Source of the DNA: Oopsacas minuta
Lineage: Eukaryota > Porifera > Hexactinellida > Lyssacinosida > Leucopsacidae
DNA: 64,000 nucleotides
Direction of reading: 5' to 3'
NCBI GenBank assembly: GCA_024704765.1
Contig: JAKMXF010000335.1
Location: 186,001 to 250,000, forward strand
Each line of letters opens with the position of its first letter. The first letter of the stretch is position 1. This document shows, one piece after another, positions 1 through 19,100 of this stretch. The notes under the pieces were generated by a model. That model was not told the origin of the DNA, did not search any database, and saw only the letters and a list, made by a program, of their open reading frames with translations. A program made the position numbers and the translations under genes.

Positions 1-64
1 TTCCATCCAAAATGTACCTAAATATTTCTGTGAACATTTTCAGATTTGTTTGCTAACAAGAACA

Positions 65-943
65 ATGGATAAGTATTTGAGTGAAACTGGCGACCACTTA
101 TTCTCACGTCTCTCCCACAAGGAAATAGATCTAACTAAACACCCTCTATTCTCAAAAGAAATTCTACAAATGAAAACAGTTCGTAGCATAGAAATCACTG
201 GAACAGACTTTAGCGACAAAAATACTCTTTTGCATGAAATTATTATCAGTACATTGCTTCCTGATAAATTTGAAGATTATATTATTAATGGACAGAATGT
301 TGGTGTAATTTTATTCGATTGTGAGCTAAATTTCCCAATTTTAGCTTTTGCAAAGTTTTTAGAAAGTCGCATAACTTATTTGTTGAGATCAAATTCAGCT
401 TATATCTCAGATTTCGTAGAAGTTTCTCCAATACATGTTTCACGTTTGAAAGAACTATGTTTATCCAGGCTCTGGTTATACAAAATTTCTAGCGTATTAG
501 AGCTACATGCAAATTTATTAGCAACTATTGATTTTATTACCGGAATGCAGGATACAGGATTAATACTAATAGATGGAATATCACAGTATTTATGGATGGA
601 TGTTAATCTCTCGGAACAAGGATATACAGACACACAGCTAGTGAATCGGTTCATATCTATTCTACAAAAGATAGAGTTCTCTACGAATTTAACTATTATG
701 ATTGCTGGGACAGTGGATAATTATGGAAATACAAAGAAACAAGGATCACATATAGAAGGACAAACTTTTAAAAGATTGAATTCTAAAAGTAAAGCGTGGG
801 AACAGTATTTTCGCTGTAGAATTATGTTAGAGAAACAAGGGAGCACTCAGATGGCGTATATTCGAGTTAGTAATAATAATCAGTCGAGTAAGGTTGAATT
901 ACAGTTTGAAATATCAGAAAAAGGCTTTGAAATAATTTCATAA
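65..943 (+). CDS. XRCC2: XRCC2-like RAD51 paralogue
   Basis: This 292-residue single-exon protein resembles XRCC2, a RAD51 paralogue that works in homologous-recombination repair in the BCDX2 complex. The N-terminus (SETGDHLFSRL) matches the family's ESG-x-x-LxARL opening. A RecA-core Walker B strand is clear (LILIDGISQYLWMD, D170), and the C-terminal segment with AWEQYF...MLEKQ matches the XRCC2 KAWQQ region. The P-loop position (residues 46-53, GTDFSDKN) has lost the canonical GK[T/S]. That is known to be tolerable, because vertebrate XRCC2 functions without ATP binding. I chose the ATG at 65 because it aligns with the family N-terminus. The frame is, however, open upstream to the window edge, and a ttttcag acceptor-like site lies at 37-43, so an upstream coding exon is possible. 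Length is close to the human protein (280 aa). Confidence 0.8.
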   Translation: MDKYLSETGDHLFSRLSHKEIDLTKHPLFSKEILQMKTVRSIEITGTDFSDKNTLLHEIIISTLLPDKFEDYIINGQNVGVILFDCELNFPILAFAKFLESRITYLLRSNSAYISDFVEVSPIHVSRLKELCLSRLWLYKISSVLELHANLLATIDFITGMQDTGLILIDGISQYLWMDVNLSEQGYTDTQLVNRFISILQKIEFSTNLTIMIAGTVDNYGNTKKQGSHIEGQTFKRLNSKSKAWEQYFRCRIMLEKQGSTQMAYIRVSNNNQSSKVELQFEISEKGFEIIS

Positions 944-2063
944 TGTATGTTGTTACTGATAATTATTATTGAAGTTGAATTAACAGTGGGTTCGTAATGG
1001 CTCACCGATATCGGACATTACAAGTTACAACTAAGCCCTTTGCATTTTCTATTTGTAGTCCAAATAACAACGATAATCCGCTCATTTGTAAATTGGGAAA
1101 TCGACCAAGTTTACCCATAAATCTTCAAAAGATTCTTCCAGGAAAACCTGTAATTACCTATCTATTAGTTATATTACTCAATTCCCTAAAGATTATATGA
1201 TATAACTAGAATGGCCAAATGGATACAATATTGCTCTAAAAAATGCTATCCAATTCCAGACTACAAATCAATGGATTCATTATCCATAATCTTAATATTA
1301 ATCTTATAGGCAATATAAATATTATTTCTCCATACAATATCAGAGTTTATATTAGAGCTTTTTAATTGTCGAATATATTTTATGGGTAGTGACCGTGAAA
1401 CATATTTGTATTTATTTAATTCCGTAATATGTTTGTGGGTTAAATAGGAGTAGTATTATGTATTCCATTTACTGCTGCTATTGGACTTCCTAAAGTAGTA
1501 TATGGACTCGACTGGAAGTGGAAGGGTATAAAATGCTAAAAACAAAATTTAGTTCCCATTCATTTTAATGCAATTCATATTACTTATGCACTCGGAGAGT
1601 GCGTAATATTTTTGTTTTTTGAATCGGTACGTCTTACCCGAGTTCCACTGTACGTAGTTTCTATTATCTGTTTTGTACTGCAATTATAAAATGATCTAGT
1701 AATCCTCACCTGAATTATCATAACAGAACTACAATAATATAATATTAATAATCTTAGCTAATTATATAATTACAATATTTCACTGTATTGCACTTTAATA
1801 TGCACTAATTGTGTATCAGTGGTTCACGCATGTTTATTCTTTGTATTATGACTATCCTACAGCTTATAATGATTATAAATTCATAGGAGAGTAAGCCATA
1901 ATTGTCTAATTGTGGTCCAAGCAAGTAAAAGAGAATTGACCAATAATATATCGTATCACCCACGTGTAGAAGGAGTTTACTAAGGAATATATCTGCCTAG
2001 TAATTTGAGTACAGTTTAGGCATAATATTATACAAATACTGTTGAATCAAATTTCAAGTAAAA
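944..2063. other. Intergenic, nothing recognised
   Basis: AT-rich spacer between the XRCC2-like and tweety genes. It holds the 3' UTR of the former and the promoter and 5' UTR of the latter. A 67-codon open frame at 997-1200 has no recognisable features. I see no repeat family here. Confidence 0.5.
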
Positions 2064-5000
2064 ATGGATGCAAAGTGCTCTATACCAGGAGGCCCGTTGA
2101 GCGAGCTCCCGGACTGTCAATGCTCTTTTTCAGATATCTACGAGACGACAGAGCTAGCGAGTGGTCTTCACCAAATCCCACATTTGAATTATTTATTCCA
2201 ACATGTATCGAGTAACTTCACATACTCAATTGAATACGTACAAGGAGTAGCATTCTGGGGTGTTTGTTTAATCGCAATATATCTGTTTTTAATGATTCAC
2301 TGCATATTCTATTCGCTGTGTATGTGCAGGCTAGTGAGGAGGAGTAGGAATTCCTCATGGGAGAAATGTAGTAAGAAACCGAAAGTTTGTCTTACAATAT
2401 TCGGGGTAGTATCTTTTATTGGCATAACAGTTTGTGCTGTTGGAATTTGGAGTGATATTATTCAGAATAGTACATTGGTTAACTTTGTTGATGTTTTTAA
2501 ATCTACAAATAATCTTATTTCAACGCTCGATGAAGGTAAGATACATTTAACATTTCGCCAGTAAACTTAGTTTAACTGGAAACTTAGCTACTAAAAAATC
2601 CGAAATTTGCTTAGAATTTCCATACTCATCATCCTCTCATAATAATTTCCAGATATTCCATTCGCTAAATCCCAGGATTTTCGACAATTTCCGCGGATTC
2701 CAAATTGTATATCCAACTTCAAGCTATTGTATGGGAAAAGGCACATACATCTGCAAATACTTCCCTGTATTACCTGTATAACACAGGGATTCCTTAGGGG
2801 TTAGAGAGTACGGATTTCAATAATTTTAACATATTAATCAATTTGACTTTTTCGACACATCCGTAATAATCTTCATATAATCTTTAGATATAAAGTCAAT
2901 ACCAGTTAAAGACATAGACAAGCTACTCCAAGAAATATCAACAGAACTAGATTCTCTACCAGGAAATACAACAGACCTAGAACAATACAAACAAGATATA
3001 GCAAACTATTTGATTATTACTGAAAGCATAGAAGCAGATATACATGATGTGACGGATAAATTAGATAATATATCTCTTGGAGAGTTAGACTCTATGATGG
3101 AAGCAGGAGTTAAGTATAGGTTTGTTGTTTGGTGTCTTAGTTTGTATTCAGATTAGCCAGTTAGAGTTTTAAGAAAATATATTGAACGTTTCATTTATCA
3201 GTGTGCTTTTGGGGTGACATCACATATTAGGGACTTTCGCCACGAGACAAGAATTATGCAAAAAACACAATGTCACGCTATATTCTCAGCATCCACAAAT
3301 ACCTTTCATGAGCTCGATTAAAATATAGTGTATGCCTGTTATTAGAACCCTTGGGAGTGACCAGCATTTATTATACAGAAAGATATGAGAACTGTTTCCA
3401 GAGGATGACGCTTATAACCGGCATCCACCGTATTACATAATCCAAATTAGATAAGAAATGGTGTTGATAATAATATAGCTCCTTTTTTAGATTAATTGCA
3501 ACATTGCTACTATTCTCTATCACAGCTATCGTGTTATTCTCCTCCATAGTCTACGCTATCAAGCCTCTAACCAGATACACTGGTCTAGTATTTCTAATAA
3601 TAGTAACATTATTTCTTGGTATTTGGTGGTTATTAGGCTCGTTAGCTCTCAGTGCGGATATCGCTCTTGCTGATTTTTGCATTTATCCAAATCCAGATGC
3701 ATTCATTCAAAGTCAAATAACAATAGACAATCAATACAAGGTAATTATTTAAATTTTATTGGGGATAATCGCTCTCCTGTTCACAACTTTGGAGATCATG
3801 CCTCGAAATTTGGCATGTATACTCGTAGTGACATCTAGTTGTGCATCTGTATATCTTTTTATTTGACTAATACGAACAATTGTCTAATGAGTATATGCAT
3901 CTAGGAAGAAAGCAAGTATCTATTATATTGTCACGGATGTGATAATCCTTTTACAACTATTATTAATTTTGAAGACAAATTCAAACAAATTAATGAAACT
4001 TTGGAAAACTTCACAAACTTTACATTTCAACACAGATCTACAAATCATCAACTATTCGTTAATACAGCTACTCTACACGTAAACATATTGTCAGCTTTCA
4101 TAGACGTACATAAAATCATATACAACGACCTAAGTTGTAATGAGACCAGCGCTCTCTATGCAAATGCTATACAAGATGGCTGTTATAATGGTTTATTACA
4201 TTTTACAATAGAAACTAGCTGTGCTATAGCTTTAGCTGTTGTATTTCTGGTGCTGACTACTTCACAATGTAAGTTGTAAAATTCACTTTAAAATATTAAA
4301 TTATCGATAAATCTCAGACACAAATATTATCCTAATTGATAAACTTTCAAATCTGATAGTCAAAACATTTTGACACCATTCTCAGGAAGTTTGAGGGATA
4401 TCGTATAGATATTTGAGTTTTCCGCCCGAACCTGAAAGGACCTCTGGGGTCGGATCGAGCTTGCGACCTGTAACAGAGAACAATGTGAATCCGAAGGCCC
4501 GAATTAAATAGTATATTATTCTTACTTGAATTTAGGCTTCAATGCTTTCAGACTGATAGCTTACTATTCTAAGAAGAATAATGAAGTTAAAGGTAGATTT
4601 GTAGGTCTACCCGATTTCGCTCCAGTTAACTCTTCTGGCATAGAAATAGACCGTAGCACTGTCGTAGCTCCAACGAGGACGCCAAACTTCCATCACGACC
4701 CGAGCAGGGTGGGATACACTAGATCCCTGAATGTTGCTCCAGCACAAGAATATACACCTACACATCAGCCAGGATATATAGGACCAGTAGGTTTAATCTA
4801 TACGGTCTAACTATATGCAATAGAATATCGGTTCCCATCCTGGTGTACATTGACCTCTCGATGGTCCACGTACGACAGCAGGGGAGGCAACAGCGTCTCA
4901 AAATTTATATTGTAGTGTATGGAAGAGGGTCTACAGAATGTGTTAAAGTTGGCATAAGGGTTATAGTAGGTACTTTCTCGTTTTCGTAGAGGGCATAAAA

Positions 5001-5895
5001 TCCTGGTAAATGTAAATACAATCGTCTTCGCTTGATATGTATTACATATTGGGTTGATAAGTTTATTAGAAGAATAAATAATGAATTTCAAATAATTTTC
5101 GCTGTTATGAAACTGACAGAAATTTAATTTTCATGTTGAAACATAACAAAACAAACAATTGTTGCAAAACTATGGATATTCACATTAGCAGACTATAGTT
5201 TTGCAACAATCAAACTAGTTTATACGTTAATACAATAGTCTGATGTCAATGTGTATCCTAATTTATCAATGGACGAACTTCCTGCATTCACAACCGAATC
5301 AATCCAATATGAGAAATTCTACAGACCAGGAGTAACAACTAACTCAGACTATATCTATGACACTGATGAAGAAACTCGTGCATCCTTAAGAAGCCCAATG
5401 GAAGAGAATCTTTACAAATATTTCCCTAGAATAGCACAGTCTCTATCAGATGCAGATCTTGACCAAAATTCCCCATACTCTCCAAATTAATATACACATA
5501 GGGTGCGTTACAATTCAATGAATAGGGCGCGCTCTTAAAGTCAAGGCGAATCAATTGAATTTTAGGGTGAAGGAAATTGAATATATGAAATAGGATAAAT
5601 TGGTTCTGCTATTGGATTTGTAACGCGCCCTATTCGATGCTCGACCTTCGCTAATACGTACTCCACGGGACCGTAGATATACATATATGCTAATATTAGT
5701 TATCACAAGGCATTGAACGCAAAAACACTACTGCCTGGAGAAAGTATTGGGATACTTTAGCCAGCAGTATATGAAATCAAGTATGCGAGATTTTTTTCTC
5801 TCTCTTAGGCATGTGAAGAATATGAACTCCCTCCCAACTATGCAAACATTATACAATCAGCTGATTACGAAGGGTATAAAGAAATTTCTCTATAA
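2064..5895 (+). CDS. TTYH: Tweety-family (TTYH) membrane protein
   Basis: Five exons are clear (2064-2535, 2888-3113, 3491-3740, 3905-4268, 4536-4786), followed by a last exon at 5809-5895. All junctions are GT-AG with compatible phases, and the model gives 549 residues. Five hydrophobic segments fit the TTYH topology: two in exon 1, two in exon 3 and one at the end of exon 4. Family marks are LADFCIYPNPDAF after TM4, followed by YLLYCHGCDNPF and the cysteine-bearing GCYNGLLHF just before TM5. Extracellular N-glycosylation sequons are present (NETL, NFTN, NETS). TTYH proteins are plasma-membrane proteins linked to volume-regulated anion currents and lipid handling; the exact function here is inferred from the family. 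The last exon carries ELPPNYA, a PPxY motif of the kind through which mammalian TTYHs bind NEDD4-type ubiquitin ligases. A competing last exon lies at 5239-5490. Confidence 0.82.
4820..4990. mobile_element. Non-autonomous repeat, family F (hAT-like) copy
   Basis: It shares the pattern ggttcccA..., ggtccac, a long gap, gtctacagaatgtgtta and ttggcatagggg with copies near 10.3, 29.5, 29.9, 39.5, 57.2 and 59.0 kb. The wording resembles hAT-type non-autonomous elements. It lies in the last intron of the tweety gene and has no coding capacity. Confidence 0.5.
5239..5490 (+). CDS. Alternative terminal exon of the tweety gene
   Basis: An open frame starts directly after an acceptor (acaatag) in phase 0, the phase that the donor at 4787 needs. 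It encodes an 83-residue acidic, tyrosine-rich tail ending SPYSPN and a stop. No good phase-0 donor exists before its stop, so it cannot easily be spliced on to the 5809 exon. The simplest reading is a mutually exclusive last exon that replaces the PPxY tail. It could instead be a chance open frame. Confidence 0.45.
   Translation, partial: SDVNVYPNLSMDELPAFTTESIQYEKFYRPGVTTNSDYIYDTDEETRASLRSPMEENLYKYFPRIAQSLSDADLDQNSPYSPN
5497..5640. mobile_element. MITE with about 20-bp inverted ends
   Basis: The left end agggtgcgttacaattcaat is mirrored at the right end by attggatttgtaacgcgccc, which is its imperfect reverse complement. The 144-bp unit has no open frame. It lies between the two candidate last exons of the tweety gene. 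I see no second copy in the window. Confidence 0.6.
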
Positions 5896-6000
5896 TTGTA
5901 TTTAACCATTGGATTATTATTGTTATGTATTTTAATGTATTACTCTTTAACTATGTTTTGTATTAAGCTGAATTATTTAAATGGTCTTTCATTATCATTT

Positions 6001-6140
6001 ACTGTCAACTCCCATTATATCGAAGCTAAAGGAGCCGCGATAATTGCTTCGATAAAATCGATGAAAATTTGTGATACTTTGACGGTTTGGGACCATATTT
6101 GTACAATTTCATACTTTGATATAAGCGGGTATTTCTCTAT
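6001..6140. mobile_element. MITE family A remnant
   Basis: It starts with gtcaactcccattatatcga and keeps the family's internal gacggtttgggaccatattt. It is a decayed copy of the commonest repeat in the window. It lies in the 390-bp gap between the tweety and cathepsin stop codons, which otherwise holds only their 3' UTRs. Confidence 0.65.
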
Positions 6141-6285
6141 TACATTTACTTATATTCTCTATACAAGGGATTCAATTTCACTCAAAACAAACATACACAA
6201 CGAAGGGGTGTAGAAATGTAGTTCAACAATCTTAATATTACAAATCCAATATTTATCATAAAGTACACAAATTATATCAAACAAA

Positions 6286-8201
6286 TTATCCAGCAACAAC
6301 ATATGATTCTACTCGACACTCATCGTAGCCCCTTAGAATTTTAAAGTATCCTCCTAAACTGCCCCATGATGTACCCCAAGAATTCGCACAGAGCCAGTAA
6401 GGTGTACTATAACTATCTACACCCCAGCCCATGATCTTTACGGCATGTACTCCGATCAGTGCTCCGTATGTGTACTTGTATACTCCTCTACTGTATGCAT
6501 AGAAGTCTTCGTATACCTGAAAATAAAGTATTTTAACTAGAATATTAGCAGAATAATTAATTTACTAATTTATGAATTCAAACGTGACGTAACAAATCAT
6601 ATACACTGAAACCTTCACAAACGGGGCATATGGAAGCGGAATAGCACTTTTCGCCGTCTCTGGCACTCGTTTGTCTTAGGTTACACTGTATTTTAAATCT
6701 CAATGTTGTCCTAAATATTTTAAAAATTGAGTTGACTGTGAAACTGGTAAGAGCTATGAGCTATAAATATGATATGTGTATGGAAATTCATTCAACTTAA
6801 GTCATCTCAAATTTCAAAGCCAAATCTTGGTTCATATCTCTGTGAAAAGGTGACGAATGTTCTCCCTATGGTATACATTGATTCATTCAATGATAAATTG
6901 AAGAAGTTAAGAGGCAAAACGGACGTGAATCATCACTCACATATAAAGCAGTCTCAACTGGACCTTTGGTGTATATTTCATACATTATCTTATTGATACC
7001 ACTGAGTGAGTAAGCACCATATACAGGGTAGTAGAACTCTGGCTTAACATAGCTAGACGAAGGACACTCCTTATTTGAGAGATAGCATTCTCCGGTAGAC
7101 CTAGAACTACCGCTTTTATATGCATAGCAATCCTCTGTTACTGTTCCTGTAGACCTCATGTACTTCCAAGCTTCTGAAATGTATCCACCTTCACAACCTA
7201 CATAGCGTATAGAATAAGATATTCACATACTTGCTGATTAGCTCCCCAAGATTCATGGATTATCCCCGAATTTTAATAGAAATCAAAGGAAGAAATTGAT
7301 TTTTTCCAAATAATTGTTTGAAATTGCTATTTAAGGATGGAAACTTTGAAATACCGAAATTTAGCAAAGAGATTATACAAATAGATTAGTCAGTAATTAA
7401 CTGTCACGTTTTGGGTAGTGTGTATGCTGTGTTAATCTCCCAATAATAATTCTGATTTCTTTCTTTCTAGAATCCTTAAATTCAAGGATTTCAACCCTAA
7501 ACATCACTTGATTTACTCTAATAAACAAATGTTTCAAGCAATTGTGAACATACTAGACAGCAATTAGTCAGATTTGCGTTGCATGTTGCACTGTATAGTT
7601 AGTAATTCAATGAAACATAGTGTGATTAAGTCACCAATTCAAAATGCACTATTTCTATGAAGCTTTGCGTTCTTTGCAATAAACTACACTCCAAATATTT
7701 TAATAAACAGAACTTACCTCTACTAGAACTATCACAAGATACCAGCTGTTGAGGTGATAATATAACCCTTACAGTTTCCGAAGAGTATATACACAGTCTA
7801 TCTGCTAGAGCACTAGTAGCCGCAAATGCCCAACAACTTCCACATTCTCCTTGATTTCTAATTGAACCTCCGCAGCCGGAATACCTCCTACGAATATCGT
7901 AGGAGGTCGGCGCGCCCATCGGCCAAATATCCTCCTCATTACCAAATAAATGGGGGGCAGGAGGCAGTGTTTCGCTCACATTTTCTGGGACTACCCCAGT
8001 AAGGCACCGTGCTTGCTCGAAAGTTAAATCTTCAAATCCTGGGCTAACTGCTGCTACCCAGCTTATATTAATACTGTTCACTATTTGAACGATAGTTTTT
8101 ATATCAATTAATTCAGTGTTTCTGCCAATTATTGTAAAACTCTGTGTTACAACGCACAAACTGCCCAGCATAAATATCGTGCATAAAATTGCCATCTTCA
8201 T
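6286..8201 (-). CDS. Cathepsin B-like cysteine protease (C1A)
   Basis: Three exons (8201-7718, 7197-6941, 6516-6286) join in phases 1 and 0 to give 323 residues. Residues 1-21 are a signal peptide. A C1 propeptide follows (around 30-80, VQIVNSINISWVA), then the mature enzyme from about residue 97. The catalytic residues are intact: C123 in QGECGSCWAF, H271 in GVHAVKI and N292 in CANSWG. The WGxxGGYFKILRG and ECRVES motifs place it with cathepsin B. It is expected to act in lysosomes or as a secreted protease. The segment that forms the occluding loop in true cathepsin B is shorter here (residues about 184-212) and lacks the HH pair needed for dipeptidyl-carboxypeptidase activity, so endopeptidase activity is more likely. 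It converges tail-to-tail on the tweety gene. Confidence 0.9.
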
Positions 8202-9586
8202 TCACCATTAATCTCAACCATTCAGTATATATGCAAGAGTTTTGCTAGGATTCTGAAATCTGTACACTGCAGCAGCGGGCCATATGGTCATTAACGTATT
8301 ACCATTTATCTTAAGAAGCTTGACAGGCAGTTGATTAAGTTGATTCACAAATGCTGACAGAATTGCATGCTTAATTACCCAAATCTGTCATGAGTGAATC
8401 CCAATTCGCTGTCAAGTGAAGGGTTGCTGTGTGCAATTGTAGTACTTATTTATGAAAATTAACAATAATGAATTCGTATAAACAATTGTAATTAGGTTTC
8501 TTTCGTAAATATTTTATTATTTGTGTCGTTATGAGCACAAATATAGACAAAAGTATTTGTTGTTGATATTCATGTCGCGGCAGTTGCCTTCGAGTATTAA
8601 TTGAGTAATTCATTCTAGATTAATTTGACTTGATTAATTGATGGTATGGCATATTATAGGTGATGTATGAGAATTTCCAAACTTATGGGTGTATAAAAAA
8701 TTGAAATTGTTATAAATTGTGAATATACGAAGTATTTAGAAAATTGATATTATCCATTGGCTATGTATCAATTCCTCTTCACCTCTTTTATACCTATATT
8801 TATCCACATATGATGAAAACTGGAACTTGTACGTCTTGCCGTTAGTTTCATATTAAAAATAGTATTACGAATTGGGAGCATATCTAATTGACTGCATTAG
8901 ATGGAATTGAAGAGCATTAACGAAATGTCCGAGTAGAAAGGAAAATATTTCGAATTTTAAAATTGAATCAAAGAAATTGTAATGTTCTAAATTTGAATGG
9001 ATAACGTTAATAATCGTATTTATTACTTTGATTGGTGAGAAGACTGCTGACAGGCTTATGGCAGTTCAAAGAGAGTTTGAAGTATTTCAAGGATCGGATT
9101 TCTTTCGGAGTGGAATAATTTAAATTACCAGAGTGAATAATACAAACTCTATGAACAACAAATACACATGCAATGTGATTATAACTATCGTATTTTATCG
9201 AATCGTTTCAAAATGCCGAAAATGGAAAGAAAAATCGATAAACACCCATTCAAATGTACAATCCACTGTTTCTCAATATTTTTTGGGCCAAATAACTTCC
9301 TTAAACACTTCCCGTGGACGAAGAAACGCCCCCAGCGTGAGAAAACTGGTATAAACCATTAAATACCAAGTTAGAGTATTAAATGATATAAGTAGTTCAA
9401 CAACAGCAGAATCCATAGAAATAACTAATACAAAATATATAGCAATTATTATATCTATAGTATCAGTACGGAGATTAGAAGTGTACAATTCAAAATATTA
9501 CAGAGCTTTAGAGAATAAGTATAGTGCAAAATACAAATAATATACAACTGAGGGCTGAGCTATAGCTATCGGATATTTACATAGTT
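8202..9586. other. Intergenic, nothing recognised
   Basis: It holds the cathepsin promoter side and the Argonaute 3' UTR side. Short open frames at 9133-9488 overlap on both strands and show no family features. No repeat family is obvious. Confidence 0.5.
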
Positions 9587-16116
<6,530 letters not shown>

Positions 16117-19100
16117 TTTTCCAGGAAACTAGAGCGCTAATGAATTATGAGAGCAAAATTATGCGTGGAAATTTAGTAAAATGTTTGGAAAATCTATATT
16201 TAGGCTGTGGAGCAATATTTTGTAATAAGTTACAGTGAAAAATTGTGAAAATGAAACTATGAGGAAAATTAATTGAAAATTTTGAATTATATACCACAAA
16301 ATTAGAAAACAATTATCTACTCGTGAGTATATTGCATAACAACATACCAAATGGCTGATTGAATACTAAGCAAGTACAAGTGCATATACAATGTGGTGGA
16401 TAATGATGAATATTTGAGGCTTCATCAAAAACAATATAATAGCATTCTTATTGTGGGATAACGTTGCTAGGTAATAGCTGGTATTTAAAAAATTCAGATT
16501 TGGGAATTATTGTGAAAAAATGGCACGATAAATTGTGAATGAGGTTTGTTTACAATATTTCACTTCTAATGCAAATTACGCGTTTCACATAGTGTGATTG
16601 TCAGGGGAGTTATCTTCCCATATGAAAACAGAATTGATATTAATCCTTGCACTAACTGTTCATCTCAGTTTGGAATTGTTTGAACATATGGAAATGTAAT
16701 AATTGTATATTCTCATTAACCCATGGTTTCTGTCAAAAGTATTTATTGCCAAGATTTAAGGGATATTTGGTTGGTGATCTGTTCAACTGAAATATACAGT
16801 GGTATTGGCCTTCGAGCAAGTTTTTTCAGGGACTTCAATTTGTATTTGAAATATTACCTCTAATAGAAAGTTCGCGTATTAGCAAGGGAATTCATGCAAA
16901 ATCCACAGTATACTTATCGCTGAACATCCGAAGATAATTGAGATAAACAGAAATGAGAAATCTATTTCCAGTTGTTGTTGTTGTTGTTTGTTTAGAAAAG
17001 ATATACAAATCTGAATTTATACTCATAATTTCAAGTTAATCTACACAAACACATCAATGAAGTCATGCTATAACATAACAATACTCATAAATTGCCCTCT
17101 TATAAGTGATTCTTATAAGAATGTCTAACGTTTCGATTCCAAACTAATTACAAATACATAGAAAAACAATTCATGCTCTATATTTCCCAAAACTATAACT
17201 TAATAGCGTTGTTGTCAACACAAATATCAGTCAAAACATACTTATCAATACATGACGATATATTTCGTAAGGAGAGCTTCTTCAACTCACCAAATAGGAA
17301 TGGATAGTTAACAGAGTCAAAGTCAAGGGTTAATTAAGAATAATTAGAAGCAGTCAGAGTGTATAAAATATGACAATAATAATAATAATAGATTTTCCTA
17401 AAATGAATATTTATGGCACTACTTAGCAACCACTTTGTCCACAGCAATGTATGGCTAGAAATTTTGCAACTACCTTAGATTCATAAATTGGTGATGGATG
17501 TACTCGATTTAACTACATGCAATCTCCCATACAATGTATATAAATTCCTCGTTAGTGGAGGTTAAACTGTAGTTGAACTGAATTCCAACACAGCTTTACA
17601 TGAAACTTTTGATAATAAGCTTATATTTTGAATTGAGAACAGAATCTCTTTTCTCTCTATCTATTCTAACAACCTTTACTTATTCAAGTTCATACTAATG
17701 AAGTTTTCGTCAATTCTAAAGCTCTAACGATGATCTAAGTCTGTAAGAAAGAGCCAAATTATAGCCACTTTATCAATAGTCTGATAGATATTAATCATCA
17801 ATGGCCTATATAGGTAAAACATCACCCAAAACACATTTAGGAGTAGCCTTCGGCACATTTCTCAACAAAAACTCCTTTTTTGACAATATATCTCCGTATA
17901 TTTGAAGTAGATCCAATTTGGTGACAATCCTGTAAAAATTTTTTTTGAATTTCCTGGATGCAATAATCGAGTAAATGTACATCCTAGAATCCGCAATATT
18001 CGTTTTTTTATAAGAATAAATTGCAGTCTCAGATTTCTGAAGGCATAGATCATGTTTCTAAATACTTCTTGTACTCATGTTACCGCAGTATTATTGAAAA
18101 TATATAATTATGGAATATATTTGTAAATATAGAACTTTGTAGATAATTATTTCAAATACAGATATAATAATAAAATATTCCCATTTTGAAAATATACACA
18201 GTCAGCCCCAAACTGCCAAATCAATTTCCCAAAGTTCTGCCAATTTCCCACTAAATATTATAAAATAAATTAGAGAGTTCTCTATAAATAGGAAAGGTAT
18301 CGTTGAGTTCCGCTACAAGGAAACAATCGGTGAAATAAGTAATATATGTATATGACGGAGATGAAATTCAATTGAATTACAATCGCAGACATTACTTTCA
18401 TGGCCATGAATAGACTTTGACCCAAATTTAATTCTACAATAAAGCCAATTGTTACGCTAATTATTTAGTAGTTTATCATGAATAGGGCCATCTGCATGTC
18501 ACAGAATTTTCTTATTATGTAAAAACCTGGATCACAGAAATCATCAACTTATGAAATCTGAGACGATGTAATGTGTAAATTGATTCAAATCCATACAAGG
18601 AATTAGAATATCATTTCTTCGCCAAAAATCTTTCAACTGGGGAGATTAAGCCGTATTCATCAAAGTTCCTATTCAATTCTAATATTTTGAATTCCACTTT
18701 AGAAATTGATAGCTGAGGTATCTCGTTTTGACTGATATTAGAATTTTAGCCGAACATGAATAGGTCCAGCTGTCCACATCAAATTAACACAGTGGCGGCA
18801 GCAAACACTTGAGAGCAAATATTCAACTAATTAATTAAACTCTATTATGAATTGTTGGAAATTTTTCGCAGCGACGAAAGTGAACAAAATATGGTTTCAC
18901 TAATTCGTATGACTATATATATGATACAAAAATATGACAGAATATATTAGGTACAGAATTGAAGAAGAGTTGAACTTTTAAGAATATGTTTGTGATGAAT
19001 TTATCACAAGAAAAGGAGTATAGACAGGTAAATCTGTGGTGAAAAATTCAATATTTTGCTAGAAACAGTTATCAATAATCTGGTATTTGGGGATTTTCAT

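Noticed and set aside
997-1200. 67-codon open frame after the XRCC2-like gene
   Set aside because: No similarity, no codon pattern or neighbour support; typical chance frame in AT-rich spacer.
9133-9488. Overlapping small frames on both strands
   Set aside because: They overlap each other on opposite strands and show no domain, signal or splice support.
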